Below, one piece after another: positions 1-5,659 of a stretch of 10,534 nt of DNA. Source of the DNA: JAWXCB01 sp034440455 (lineage in GTDB: Bacteria > Bacteroidota > Bacteroidia > Chitinophagales > CAIOSU01). The notes under the pieces were generated by a model, which saw nothing but the letters and a program-made list of their open reading frames with translations, was not told the DNA's origin and did no database searches. The DNA lies in the NCBI GenBank assembly GCA_034440455.1, contig JAWXCB010000032.1, forward strand, positions 1 through 10,534, written 5' to 3'. How positions within the stretch are numbered: the stretch's first letter is position 1; every line of letters begins with the position of its first letter. The position numbers and the translations under genes were made by a program.

Positions 1-182
1 GCACAACCATCAGTGGTACACGCGTTGCCATCATTACAAACAACAGGAGTTGTAGTACATCCGGTAGCGGGCGCACAACCATCAGTGGTACATGCGTTGC
101 CATCATTGCAAGTAATTGGTGTGTGTGAGCACACTCCGGCATTACACAAATCATTTGTGCAATCGTTGTTGTCATCGCAATC
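1..182 (-). repeat. Tandem four-Cys (Dicty CTDC-like) repeats of the left protein, with near-identical DNA copies
   Basis: At least three copies of the ~23-residue unit (CNDGNACTTDGC followed by a G-x-C-x-x-TP segment) are visible, the last cut by the window edge. Two copies are nearly identical at the DNA level: 1-39 and 73-111 match at 37 of 39 bases, 72 bases (24 codons) apart. The array probably continues past base 1. The family resembles Pfam 'Dictyostelium (slime mold) repeat'. The DxNxx(C)TxD pattern suggests metal binding, which is inferred. Confidence 0.85.
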
Positions 183-2855
183 AGGTTCGGTAACAGTATG
201 TGTTGTAGATGCTGTTTGCCCGCAATCATCAGTGACTACAAGAGTATAGGTGGTGGTTCCGTTTGGATTTACAGTAATTTCATCATTTGTGCTACCACCC
301 GGACTCCATGAATATGTCGGTGTTCCGGTTGTGCCGCTTGCTGAACCCTCCAGCGTCACCGAACCAGTTGGACAAACTGATGTTGGTCCGTTTATGTCAG
401 GAGTAATCGGAGGATTATTAATAATCAAAAGCTGGTCAGTTGTTGGCGTACAGGCGCAAGCATTTTGTAATGTGATGATAACGCTCTCGGAACTTTCCGG
501 GTGAATAGCATCAAGTATTGTTTCGATGTCTAAAGTATAGGAAGATTGATTTGCAGGAATAGTAATGAAAGAGGGAATATTACTATAGTCGGTTCCTTCT
601 GTGGCGATACCGGACACTGTGAAATTCACAACGATTGGGGAAGAAGATGTTTCTGCGGTTGTGAATGTGAACGAGCCATCACAACCTTCCCGCACATCCG
701 CTGAAGCTGTAACGGTGATTTGCGGACCACCCGAAAAACTGCTTGCCTCAACAAATAAACCTGAATCCCAGATGTCATCAACGACATCAGCGATAACAAT
801 TTTCATGTGATAAGTCTGGCAGGGTGTAACATTGAGGGTTGCGGTAAAAGGAGTTGTATATGCGTCATACTGAATGTTTACTCCCAGAGTGTTATTTACA
901 TAATACGCAGAATAATTTAGCCCGGTAGGTCCACACCCGCCCGGGATGGCATTTATGCCCGGATTTCCGCTATTCACAGTGTTAATTGAAACAGGTAAAG
1001 CTGTTGCGGGTATCAATGCAACATTTGTGTTCACTCCATAACCGGGTCCGGAAACGAGAAAGGCAAAGGCATCATTATAATCAGAGCAAACCCATTCGGG
1101 ATATTCTTCCGAGCCGAAAACATATCGGAAGGTTACCGAATTATTATAAGGAATGAAATCAAACTCCAACGCGCAAGCATCAAGTGTGATGTTGGCGGGA
1201 AGTCCTGCTGCGTTTTCCAGTTCAGAATCACCCGGTGTGCCTGCTATCGCGCTGGCAACACCTAAGTTATTCGGTCCCACCGCTATATCGGTGCTTCCTG
1301 TAGTGAGCAAAATTCCCTGAGCGAGTCCCATTGCTCCTCCGTTTGAAAAATAACCGATTGCTCCTGGCGCGCCTGTATAATCAATATTTGAAACATCAAT
1401 GCAACTGCCCAGCAAAATATCTTCTACCAATTCATCCGGGGTGTAATTATCGTTGTCGGTAACAATAACAGGGCTGGCGCAACCGGAGCCGAGTCCATAT
1501 ACATAACCCATTTTTGAAAAAAGTGAGCCGCTGCCTGCAACAGTATTATTGTAAGAAACAATGTAATACCCGATGCCGTAGTCGCAGCATATCCCATTGC
1601 TGTTAACGTCACTGATTACAAAATAGTAGCACCCTGTCGGCACACAGATATTCGTTTTAATGAGGTTGTTATTTCCGTCTGTGTAAGGACCGCCCATTGC
1701 CACAGGCTGCTGTGTAATCTGGTTGAAAATAGTCCACGTTGTTTCACTTCCGAAATCATCGGGCTGAATTTGAACTGTAATCGTATTTTGCCCTGTGCAG
1801 GGATTGGAGCAACTGCCCCACATGCCAACGGTTTCTGCGCTTTCAAACGAACCGCCTTGCTGAATCAGCGATCCGTTTTTATCATAGACGCGGTAATATC
1901 CGTTTCCCCAGGAGCAGCATAATCCGTTATTTCCTTCATCTAAAAAAACAACCTGATAGCAATGCGTTGGGTCAATGCATACGGACCAGTTGTGGATTGT
2001 GTTTGGCTGATAAAGGTCGCCCGGTTGCACTCCCGCAATCACGCTGTTTGTGGTTACGTCAATCACATGCCAGCCTGTTTCATGCGGCAAGAAGTCGGTT
2101 CTGATTTGAATGCGCAGACTGTCGGTTCCGCAGTTGGCGTAGTTGCTGCAATTTCCCAAGCCGGGAACAAGGGAGGATGCTCCAAAATTTCCGCTGCCGC
2201 TGCCAGCTACGGTATTTCCTCCTTCATAAATATTATAAAATCCGTCTGTTAAAAAGCCATTGTTCCCGCTGTCAAAAATTCGGAAATCATAACAGGTAAG
2301 CTCCCCGGTGCAGGCATACCACAGATAGTGCGTAGAGTTGCCGAGCGCGCCTGCAAGCTCTGTATATTCAACCCCGTTTGTCAGCGTATTGCGGAGTTCC
2401 CAAGATGTTTCAGCAGCATTGTTATCAGTTAATATTTCAATGAAAACAGTGGACTCATCGCAGAGGTTACATTGCCCGACAATCACTGTTTCAACAGAGC
2501 CGAAAGAACCGCCAGATTCAACCAGCGTATTGTTGTAAGAAACATTGAACGAGCCGGAGCCGGCTGAACAGCAGATTCCGTCCTCATTGCTATCGGTGAT
2601 TCTCACCCAATAACATCCGCCATTTGATACGCATATATTCCAGTTGTAAGTGGTGTTATTGTTTAGAGAACCCGCTGAAATGGAATTGATTACAGCCTGA
2701 GTGCCAATATCAACTACTTCCCATCCCGTGTCACCGCCATTATTGTCCGTGTGAATTTGTATTGAAATTTTTCCATTGGGGCATTGAGCAGTAGCGCGAA
2801 TGCCGAAGAGGGCAATCAGGGACAGAAAAATAGTATAGCGCAAAATCCTTTTCAC
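1..2855 (-). CDS. Secreted mosaic surface protein with choice-of-anchor-L domain and Cys-rich repeats (C-terminus outside window)
   Basis: This is an uninterrupted frame of 951 codons plus two bases, with no stop before the window edge. The start is GTG at 2855; an in-frame TAA lies eight codons upstream and no ATG lies between. The start is supported by a good signal peptide: MKR, a hydrophobic core at residues 8-19, and an A-T-A site giving cleavage near residue 23. Cys25 lacks a lipobox. Order: four modules with an (D/E)T-x-W motif and usually a G-x-CC motif (about 25-460); a choice-of-anchor-L domain (about 466-704, with FRYVFGSEEYPEW and YNDAFAFLVSGPG); a Calx-beta-like segment (about 712-796, ATEGTDYSNIP); an Ig/PKD-like domain (about 814-887); then four-Cys repeats from 892 to the edge. 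Such proteins are usually exported through Sec and T9SS to the cell surface. A T9SS domain is expected off the edge but is not seen. The role in adhesion is inferred. Confidence 0.93.
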   Translation of the reverse strand, partial: MKRILRYTIFLSLIALFGIRATAQCPNGKISIQIHTDNNGGDTGWEVVDIGTQAVINSISAGSLNNNTTYNWNICVSNGGCYWVRITDSNEDGICCSAGSGSFNVSYNNTLVESGGSFGSVETVIVGQCNLCDESTVFIEILTDNNAAETSWELRNTLTNGVEYTELAGALGNSTHYLWYACTGELTCYDFRIFDSGNNGFLTDGFYNIYEGGNTVAGSGSGNFGASSLVPGLGNCSNYANCGTDSLRIQIRTDFLPHETGWHVIDVTTNSVIAGVQPGDLYQPNTIHNWSVCIDPTHCYQVVFLDEGNNGLCCSWGNGYYRVYDKNGSLIQQGGSFESAETVGMWGSCSNPCTGQNTITVQIQPDDFGSETTWTIFNQITQQPVAMGGPYTDGNNNLIKTNICVPTGCYYFVISDVNSNGICCDYGIGYYIVSYNNTVAGSGSLFSKMGYVYGLGSGCASPVIVTDNDNYTPDELVEDILLGSCIDVSNIDYTGAPGAIGYFSNGGAMGLAQGILLTTGSTDIAVGPNNLGVASAIAGTPGDSELENAAGLPANITLDACALEFDFIPYNNSVTFRYVFGSEEYPEWVCSDYNDAFAFLVSGPGYGVNTNVALIPATALPVSINTVNSGNPGINAIPGGCGPTGLNYSAYYVNNTLGVNIQYDAYTTPFTATLNVTPCQTYHMKIVIADVVDDIWDSGLFVEASSFSGGPQITVTASADVREGCDGSFTFTTAETSSSPIVVNFTVSGIATEGTDYSNIPSFITIPANQSSYTLDIETILDAIHPESSESVIITLQNACACTPTTDQLLIINNPPITPDINGPTSVCPTGSVTLEGSASGTTGTPTYSWSPGGSTNDEITVNPNGTTTYTLVVTDDCGQTASTTHTVTEPDCDDNNDCTNDLCNAGVCSHTPITCNDGNACTTDGCAPATGCTTTPVVCNDGNACTTDGC
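1478..2783 (-). repeat. Four tandem ~100-residue ETxW / GxCC modules
   Basis: These are protein-level repeats directly after the signal peptide of the left surface protein. The four modules begin with DTGWEV, ETSWEL, ETGWHV and ETTWTI, each after a short strand such as ISIQIHTD or LRIQIRTD. Each continues through a Cys-containing strand (W/T-x-x-x-C-V/A) and, in modules 1, 3 and 4, a GICC or GLCC motif followed by an aromatic strand such as GYYRVY. Module 2 has GFLTDG in place of GxCC. I recognise this as a recurring unit in secreted Bacteroidota proteins but cannot give a Pfam name. A beta-sandwich fold is likely from the alternating strands. The function is unknown. Confidence 0.75.
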
Positions 2856-3231
2856 TTGCGGAACGACTCGTTGGGTTTACTCAGCAAATATGCTTAAAAC
2901 AACCTGTAAGAAGAAGAAAGAAGCAGGAAAAAGCTATTGCCATCAAGGTTTTTAACGAAATTGTGGGAAACCTTTTGCCCTTAACAAGAATGAATTAAAA
3001 TCCACTTAAAATCACTTAAGTGCAGTTCTAAAAATTGCTTTTTTGACCGCCTCACCCCAGCCCTCTCCAAAAGGAGAGGGTGCCAATAGTAGAATTATTA
3101 GAACTGCCCTTGAGGAATAGCGCGAATTCAAAATAATTTTGACTTTGCTGGAGGGAACTAACTCTGCCTCTGTATGGAAAAATTTGGATAAGAATTCACT
3201 ATTAAAATGAGGTGAATTGGTACTGCTCTAA
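2856..3231. other. Gene-free spacer with nested palindromes
   Basis: This 376-base stretch lies upstream of the left surface protein and downstream of the NYN gene. I find no convincing coding frame. It contains the MITE-like element listed separately. It also has a perfect AT palindrome at 3128-3142 (TCAAAAT, A, ATTTTGA) and an inverted repeat AATTCAC (3193-3199) / GTGAATT (3212-3218) just past the NYN stop codon. The last could be a weak terminator or stem for NYN mRNA, but no T-run follows. The promoter of the surface protein should lie within about 2856-2960; I see only a partial Bacteroidota -7 match (CATATTTG, on the minus strand) and do not call it. Confidence 0.7.
3013..3114. repeat. 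MITE-like nested inverted repeat around a REP-type hairpin
   Basis: The outer arms are 3015-3036 and 3093-3114; they are inverted copies matching at 19 of 22 positions, with a perfect 10-base core GCAGTTCTAA (3022-3031) / TTAGAACTGC (3098-3107). The left arm starts in a perfect palindrome CACTTAAGTG (3013-3022). Between the arms lies an 8-bp perfect hairpin, CCCTCTCC / GGAGAGGG at 3061-3080 with an AAAA loop, preceded by CCTCACCCCAG. That GC-rich block is much richer in C/G than its surroundings and matches a dispersed intergenic palindrome I recall from many bacterial genomes. There is no coding capacity. A non-autonomous mobile element or a stable RNA hairpin are both possible. Confidence 0.6.
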
Positions 3232-3819
3232 TCAGAATGACGGCTTGTCCGGCAGTTGCTTCGCTCCGTAATTATGTCTTCTATTTGGTTGTTGCTTTCG
3301 CTGCCCCTGTCCCTGCTTGTGCGAGGGTGCGGTATATTCAAAGCAATCCTCTTTCGTAATCGGGAAAAAGTGGTCGGCTTCTTCTTTCAATATCGCAGCG
3401 GTGTTTTCTTCCACAGCCGCAATTTCAACGCGCACACCTTCAGATTTTAAGTGCAGCACCAATTCAACATAATCGGAATCGCCTGAAAAGATGATGATGG
3501 TGTCCACTTTCTGCGCGATTTGCGTTGCTTTAATTGTGAGCGGAATATCGGCTGACTTGTGGCACGCAACTACAGAGCCGTGATAATTTGTGTGCAGACG
3601 CTCTTTTAGTTTTTCAGAAATGTTCGCGCCCTCGCGGAAATAGATGAGCCGTGTAAGTCCGCGGTTCACCAGCACCCGCGAAATCACCGTGTCGAAATTC
3701 AGCATCACGTTTGTTTTGCCCAACAGCGTATGCAGGCTTCGCTCGATATTATTTCCGTCAATTAATATCGCTACTGACTGGCTGATGTTTACTGGTTCGC
3801 GGGGAGGAGTTGTTGTCAT
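3232..3819 (-). CDS. NYN/LabA-type (DUF88) putative RNase
   Basis: This 195-residue protein begins at ATG 3819; the frame is open further upstream to a TTG at 3870, but those 17 residues look unlike the family and ATG is preferred. The NYN (PIN-like) domain spans about residues 14-155. It opens with AILIDGNNIE (acidic Asp21), has a central HKSADIPLTI segment (Asp91), and carries IIIFSGDSDYVELV (Asp114, Asp116), followed by the usual G-V-x-V-E strand. These acidic residues are those expected to bind metal in NYN/PIN nucleases, so the protein is likely catalytic. Residues 166-188 form a Gln/Arg/Lys-rich basic tail that may bind RNA (inferred). It is a single gene, divergent from the RNA methyltransferase. 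The substrate is unknown. It is cytoplasmic, with no signal peptide or membrane segment. Confidence 0.9.
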   Translation of the reverse strand: MTTTPPREPVNISQSVAILIDGNNIERSLHTLLGKTNVMLNFDTVISRVLVNRGLTRLIYFREGANISEKLKERLHTNYHGSVVACHKSADIPLTIKATQIAQKVDTIIIFSGDSDYVELVLHLKSEGVRVEIAAVEENTAAILKEEADHFFPITKEDCFEYTAPSHKQGQGQRKQQPNRRHNYGAKQLPDKPSF

Positions 3820-4073
3820 AGATTTATTTAGAGTGAAAAAATACAACTTCTTTTTATTAGCGCTTTGCAAAAAAATAATTCAAAGCGATGAAAATCAGAA
3901 ATTCTAAATCCGAAATCATAAATAAATCCCAAATCTGAATAACTCAAAAAATCAAACGTATGAAATCGAACTGCCTTTCAATTGGAATTTAGAGATTTGA
4001 ATTTGTTTAGAATTTTGATATTCGTATTTGGAATTTTTAAACTTGCTTCTTTAAAATAATTACGCACACACCC
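3820..4073. repeat. Divergent intergenic region with degenerate AT-rich inverted repeat
   Basis: This 254-base spacer between the NYN start and the methyltransferase start holds both genes' promoters, none of which I can place. From about 3889 to 3945 the plus strand is built of AAATCCGAAAT/AAATCCCAAAT-like units. From about 3978 to 4037 it carries the reverse complement of similar units (GGAATTTAGAGATTTG, TATTTGGAATTT), giving an imperfect inverted pair around a ~35-base centre. A separate perfect inverted repeat, CGCTTTG (3861-3867) / CAAAGCG (3881-3887) with a 13-base loop, lies 42-68 bases upstream of the NYN ATG and could be an operator or leader hairpin. There is no coding frame of note. 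Confidence 0.5.
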
Positions 4074-4607
4074 ATGCGCAAACTGCTCAACGAAGAACTC
4101 AACAGGCTCACGAAAGATGAGTTTATCCAATCGGACAAAACACCTGTGTTGATTGTGTTGGATAACGTGCGCAGCCTCTACAATGTAGGCTCTGTGTTTC
4201 GCACGGCTGATGCTTTTCGTGTGGAAGCGATTTATTTGTGCGGCATCACTGCCACGCCTCCTCATCGCGAAATCCATAAGACAGCGCTGGGCGCTGATGA
4301 AACAGTGGCATGGAAATATTTCAAAACGGTGGAAGAAGCAATTGCCGAATTGAAAGCGCAGGGATGGAAGATAGCCGCCATTGAGCAGGCGGAAGGCAGC
4401 ATTGCATTAGATAAGTTTTCGGTTGAAAAAAATACGAAAATCGCATTGGTGTTTGGCAATGAACTGGGCGGAGTGAGCAATGCCGTAATGAAAAGCGCAG
4501 ATGCCTGCATTGAAATACCGCAAACGGGCACAAAACATTCGCTTAACATCTCCGTGAGCGTGGGCGTGGTGGTGTGGGAGTTTTGGAAACGATGCACAAA
4601 AGGATAA
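4074..4607 (+). CDS. SpoU/TrmH-family RNA 2'-O-methyltransferase
   Basis: This 177-residue SPOUT enzyme is expected to transfer a methyl group from S-adenosylmethionine to a ribose 2'-OH in tRNA or rRNA; the target base cannot be told from sequence. All three SpoU motifs are intact. Motif 1 is LDNVRSLYNVGSVFRTADAF (29-48), with Asn37 and Arg43. Motif 2 is ALVFGNELGGVS (124-135), with the NE-x-GG loop. Motif 3 is IPQTGTKHSLNISVSVG (148-164), with the SLN-x-SV core that forms the trefoil-knot cofactor site. It lacks the N-terminal substrate-binding domain of RlmB and the C-terminal extension of TrmH, matching the short stand-alone Bacteroidota form. Start ATG 4074. It is divergent from the NYN gene. 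Confidence 0.95.
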   Translation: MRKLLNEELNRLTKDEFIQSDKTPVLIVLDNVRSLYNVGSVFRTADAFRVEAIYLCGITATPPHREIHKTALGADETVAWKYFKTVEEAIAELKAQGWKIAAIEQAEGSIALDKFSVEKNTKIALVFGNELGGVSNAVMKSADACIEIPQTGTKHSLNISVSVGVVVWEFWKRCTKG

Positions 4608-4641
4608 GCAACCGGTTTATCTGAATTGGAGACTGCGCGAA

Positions 4642-4658
4642 AATATTTAACAAATATT
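4642..4658. repeat. Short AT hairpin downstream of the methyltransferase
   Basis: AATATTT and AAATATT form a 7-bp perfect inverted repeat with a 3-base loop, 35 bases after the stop codon. It is a weak A/T-only stem with no T-run, so it is at best a weak terminator or mRNA end-stabilising structure. Confidence 0.25.
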
Positions 4659-4758
4659 GTGAAACATTCTTATTGCTTCAAGAAAACATAATGCGCTGTC
4701 AGCCGTATCATTTAGGACGAGATTCCTTTGAAACACTTGGTATCAGTGAGTTTGGGCG

Positions 4759-5043
4759 GTGTACTACCTTCTTAAAATATTAAAACTTGATTCCGCATTG
4801 GAAATCCTTTACCTGAATAAAGACAAAGCCGCTTTGACTCAAAAAGAGATGCAAAGCAAGTTGTCTTTCAGATTTTCAGAGGAAGAAATTGCTATGCTTA
4901 TAGATAAAATCAGGAAGGATAGTCTGCTGACTGAAATTGTAAAGAATACGATAAGCAAATATTATCTTACTTATGAAGGAGCGAAGTTTTATCAGAATGG
5001 AGGCTTTTTGAAAGCCGCTGTCCGAAATTTTTTAAGAAAGTGA
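4759..5043 (+). CDS. Small winged-helix-like protein, possibly membrane-tethered via frameshift
   Basis: This 94-residue basic protein of unrecognised family starts at GTG 4759; an in-frame TGA at 4747-4749 rules out an upstream start, and the first internal ATG (residue 31) would cut the fold. Residues 12-83 look like a winged helix-turn-helix: helix 1 DSALEILYLN, helix 2 LTQKEMQSKL, a recognition-type helix SEEEIAMLIDKIRKDSLL, then two wing strands (TEIVKNT, ISKYYLTYEG) ending in AKFYQNGGF. Residues 84-94 are a basic linker. The last codons read AAT TTT TTA AGA AAG TGA, and the membrane-peptide gene starts on the GTGA overlap. I recall Bacteroidota proteins in which such a winged helix is followed directly by a membrane segment in one chain, so this may be one protein split across two frames. 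Role unknown. DNA binding, or use of the fold for protein contact, is inferred. Confidence 0.6.
   Translation: MYYLLKILKLDSALEILYLNKDKAALTQKEMQSKLSFRFSEEEIAMLIDKIRKDSLLTEIVKNTISKYYLTYEGAKFYQNGGFLKAAVRNFLRK
5028..5034 (+). promoter_or_regulatory. Candidate -1 frameshift heptamer T_TTT_TTA
   Basis: In the frame of the winged-helix gene the codons are AAT TTT TTA, so the heptamer has exactly the X_XXY_YYZ phase of known -1 slippery sites. After a slip on TTA the next codons are AAG AAA GTG ATA AAG, which enter the frame of the 26-residue membrane peptide and end at the TAA at 5118-5120. The product would be 120 residues. The zero-frame stop is three codons after the heptamer. I did not identify a strong downstream stem-loop. 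An indel in the T-run or reinitiation on GTGA would also explain the layout. Confidence 0.35.
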
Positions 5044-5120
5044 TAAAGACTTTCATTGTCGCTCTTGGGGTTATCAGTACGCTAATCGGGATAGCGCTCG
5101 GAGTGAGAGAATTGTTCTAA
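5040..5120 (+). CDS. 26-residue single-pass membrane peptide overlapping the winged-helix gene
   Basis: GTG at 5040 overlaps the upstream TGA by four bases (GTGA), the classic layout for translational coupling. The peptide reads MIKT, then an uninterrupted hydrophobic stretch FIVALGVISTLIGIALGV (5-22), then RELF. This is enough for one transmembrane helix with a positive N-terminus. It is either a separate micropeptide or the membrane anchor of a frameshifted winged-helix protein. It has no neighbour of its own on the plus strand; the next gene is convergent and ends 16 bases away. No family is recognised. Random hydrophobic frames of this length do occur, so confidence is limited. Confidence 0.45.
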   Translation: MIKTFIVALGVISTLIGIALGVRELF

Positions 5121-5127
5121 AGCAGCG

Positions 5128-5140
5128 CCTAAGTCTTAGG
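5128..5140. repeat. Small palindrome between convergent genes
   Basis: CCTAAG and CTTAGG form a perfect 6-bp inverted repeat with one central base. It covers the stop codon of the minus-strand HTH gene and lies 7 bases past the stop of the plus-strand membrane peptide. A role in transcription ending is possible but unsupported, as there is no T-run. Confidence 0.2.
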
Positions 5141-5465
5141 AATGGTGGTGGTTGTTATTATTTATGTTGCTGTTTTTCTTGTACTTATCCGACCACTTGT
5201 AAACGATGTTCTGGATTTGCCTTTCCGTGAGTTCATATTTATCGGAAAGCTGGATAAGCGTGAGATAGCTGATGCCATTGTTTTCTCTGAGCAATTCATA
5301 GTAGTCCTCAATGATGATATAATTCCGGATACGCTCCAAGTCGGTGATGTCATCTGAAATCAGGTTCAATATCAAGCGGGGCGCATCCACATTGCCATTA
5401 AATTTTTTGAGGTAGTCATCAGCGAATCTTCCAATGACACCGATATCGTTAGGTTTTTTAGCCAC
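5136..5465 (-). CDS. Small HTH protein with Asn/His-rich tail
   Basis: This 109-residue protein is of unrecognised family. There is no ATG anywhere in the frame; GTG 5465 is the best start, although the frame stays open upstream to a TAG about 33 codons away. Residues 42-60 form a charged amphipathic helix (DLERIRNYIIIEDYYELLR). Residues 66-95 look like a helix-turn-helix: LTLIQLSDKY, a turn at ELTE, and recognition helix RQIQNIVYKW. Residues 98-109 are NSNINNNNHHHS, a low-complexity tail that could bind metal. A regulator or a phage/mobile-element-type HTH is plausible. It lies 194 bases downstream of the large surface protein on the same strand and is convergent with the membrane peptide. 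A 5'-truncated relic is possible given the missing ATG. Confidence 0.6.
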   Translation of the reverse strand: MAKKPNDIGVIGRFADDYLKKFNGNVDAPRLILNLISDDITDLERIRNYIIIEDYYELLRENNGISYLTLIQLSDKYELTERQIQNIVYKWSDKYKKNSNINNNNHHHS

Positions 5466-5530
5466 AGAGTCAGGGTTTTGTTTGGTTATACTTACTTGTA
5501 ACTTTTCATTTGCAGAGCGGAGCGCAAGCC

Positions 5531-5570
5531 CCTGAATCGTTACAGCAGTAAGCTAATCAGGCAATTCAGG
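5531..5570. repeat. Nested stem-loop in the spacer between the HTH gene and the large surface protein
   Basis: CCTGAAT (5531-5537) pairs with ATTCAGG (5564-5570). Inside it, TTAC (5540-5543) pairs with GTAA (5548-5551) around AGCA. It sits about 66-105 bases upstream of the HTH start on the minus strand and could be a leader structure or chance. Confidence 0.25.
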
Positions 5571-5591
5571 AATTGAAACGAAATTTATGGA

Positions 5592-5619
5592 AATAAAAAC
5601 CGCAGACACGCGAAGTGCG
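5592..5619 (-). terminator. Weak candidate terminator after the large surface protein
   Basis: Read on the minus strand, about 40 bases past the TAA, an imperfect GC-containing stem (CGCA with TGCG around the CGCGTG region) is followed by a TTTTTATTT run. The stem is short and mismatched, so this is only a candidate. No better terminator is visible before the HTH gene. Confidence 0.25.
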
Positions 5620-5659
5620 AAAATATAGTTATCAACAGGAAACCCACACCGGGCGCGGC

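Noticed and set aside
4262..4597. Minus-strand frame opposite the RNA methyltransferase
   Set aside because: It is antisense to intact SpoU motifs 1-3 and shows no motif of its own.
4727..4754. TTTG ... TTTG pair upstream of the winged-helix gene as a Bacteroidota promoter
   Set aside because: The spacing is near the -33/-7 distance but the -7 element lacks its TA, and the transcript would start almost at the GTG.
4691..4783. 30-codon ATG frame overlapping the start of the winged-helix gene
   Set aside because: It is short, without motif, and its end overlaps the coding start of a better-supported gene; nothing distinguishes it from chance.
5142..5357. Plus-strand hydrophobic frame opposite the HTH gene
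   Set aside because: Its hydrophobic start is the complement of the Asn/His/Lys codons of the HTH tail; the minus-strand frame has the recognisable fold.
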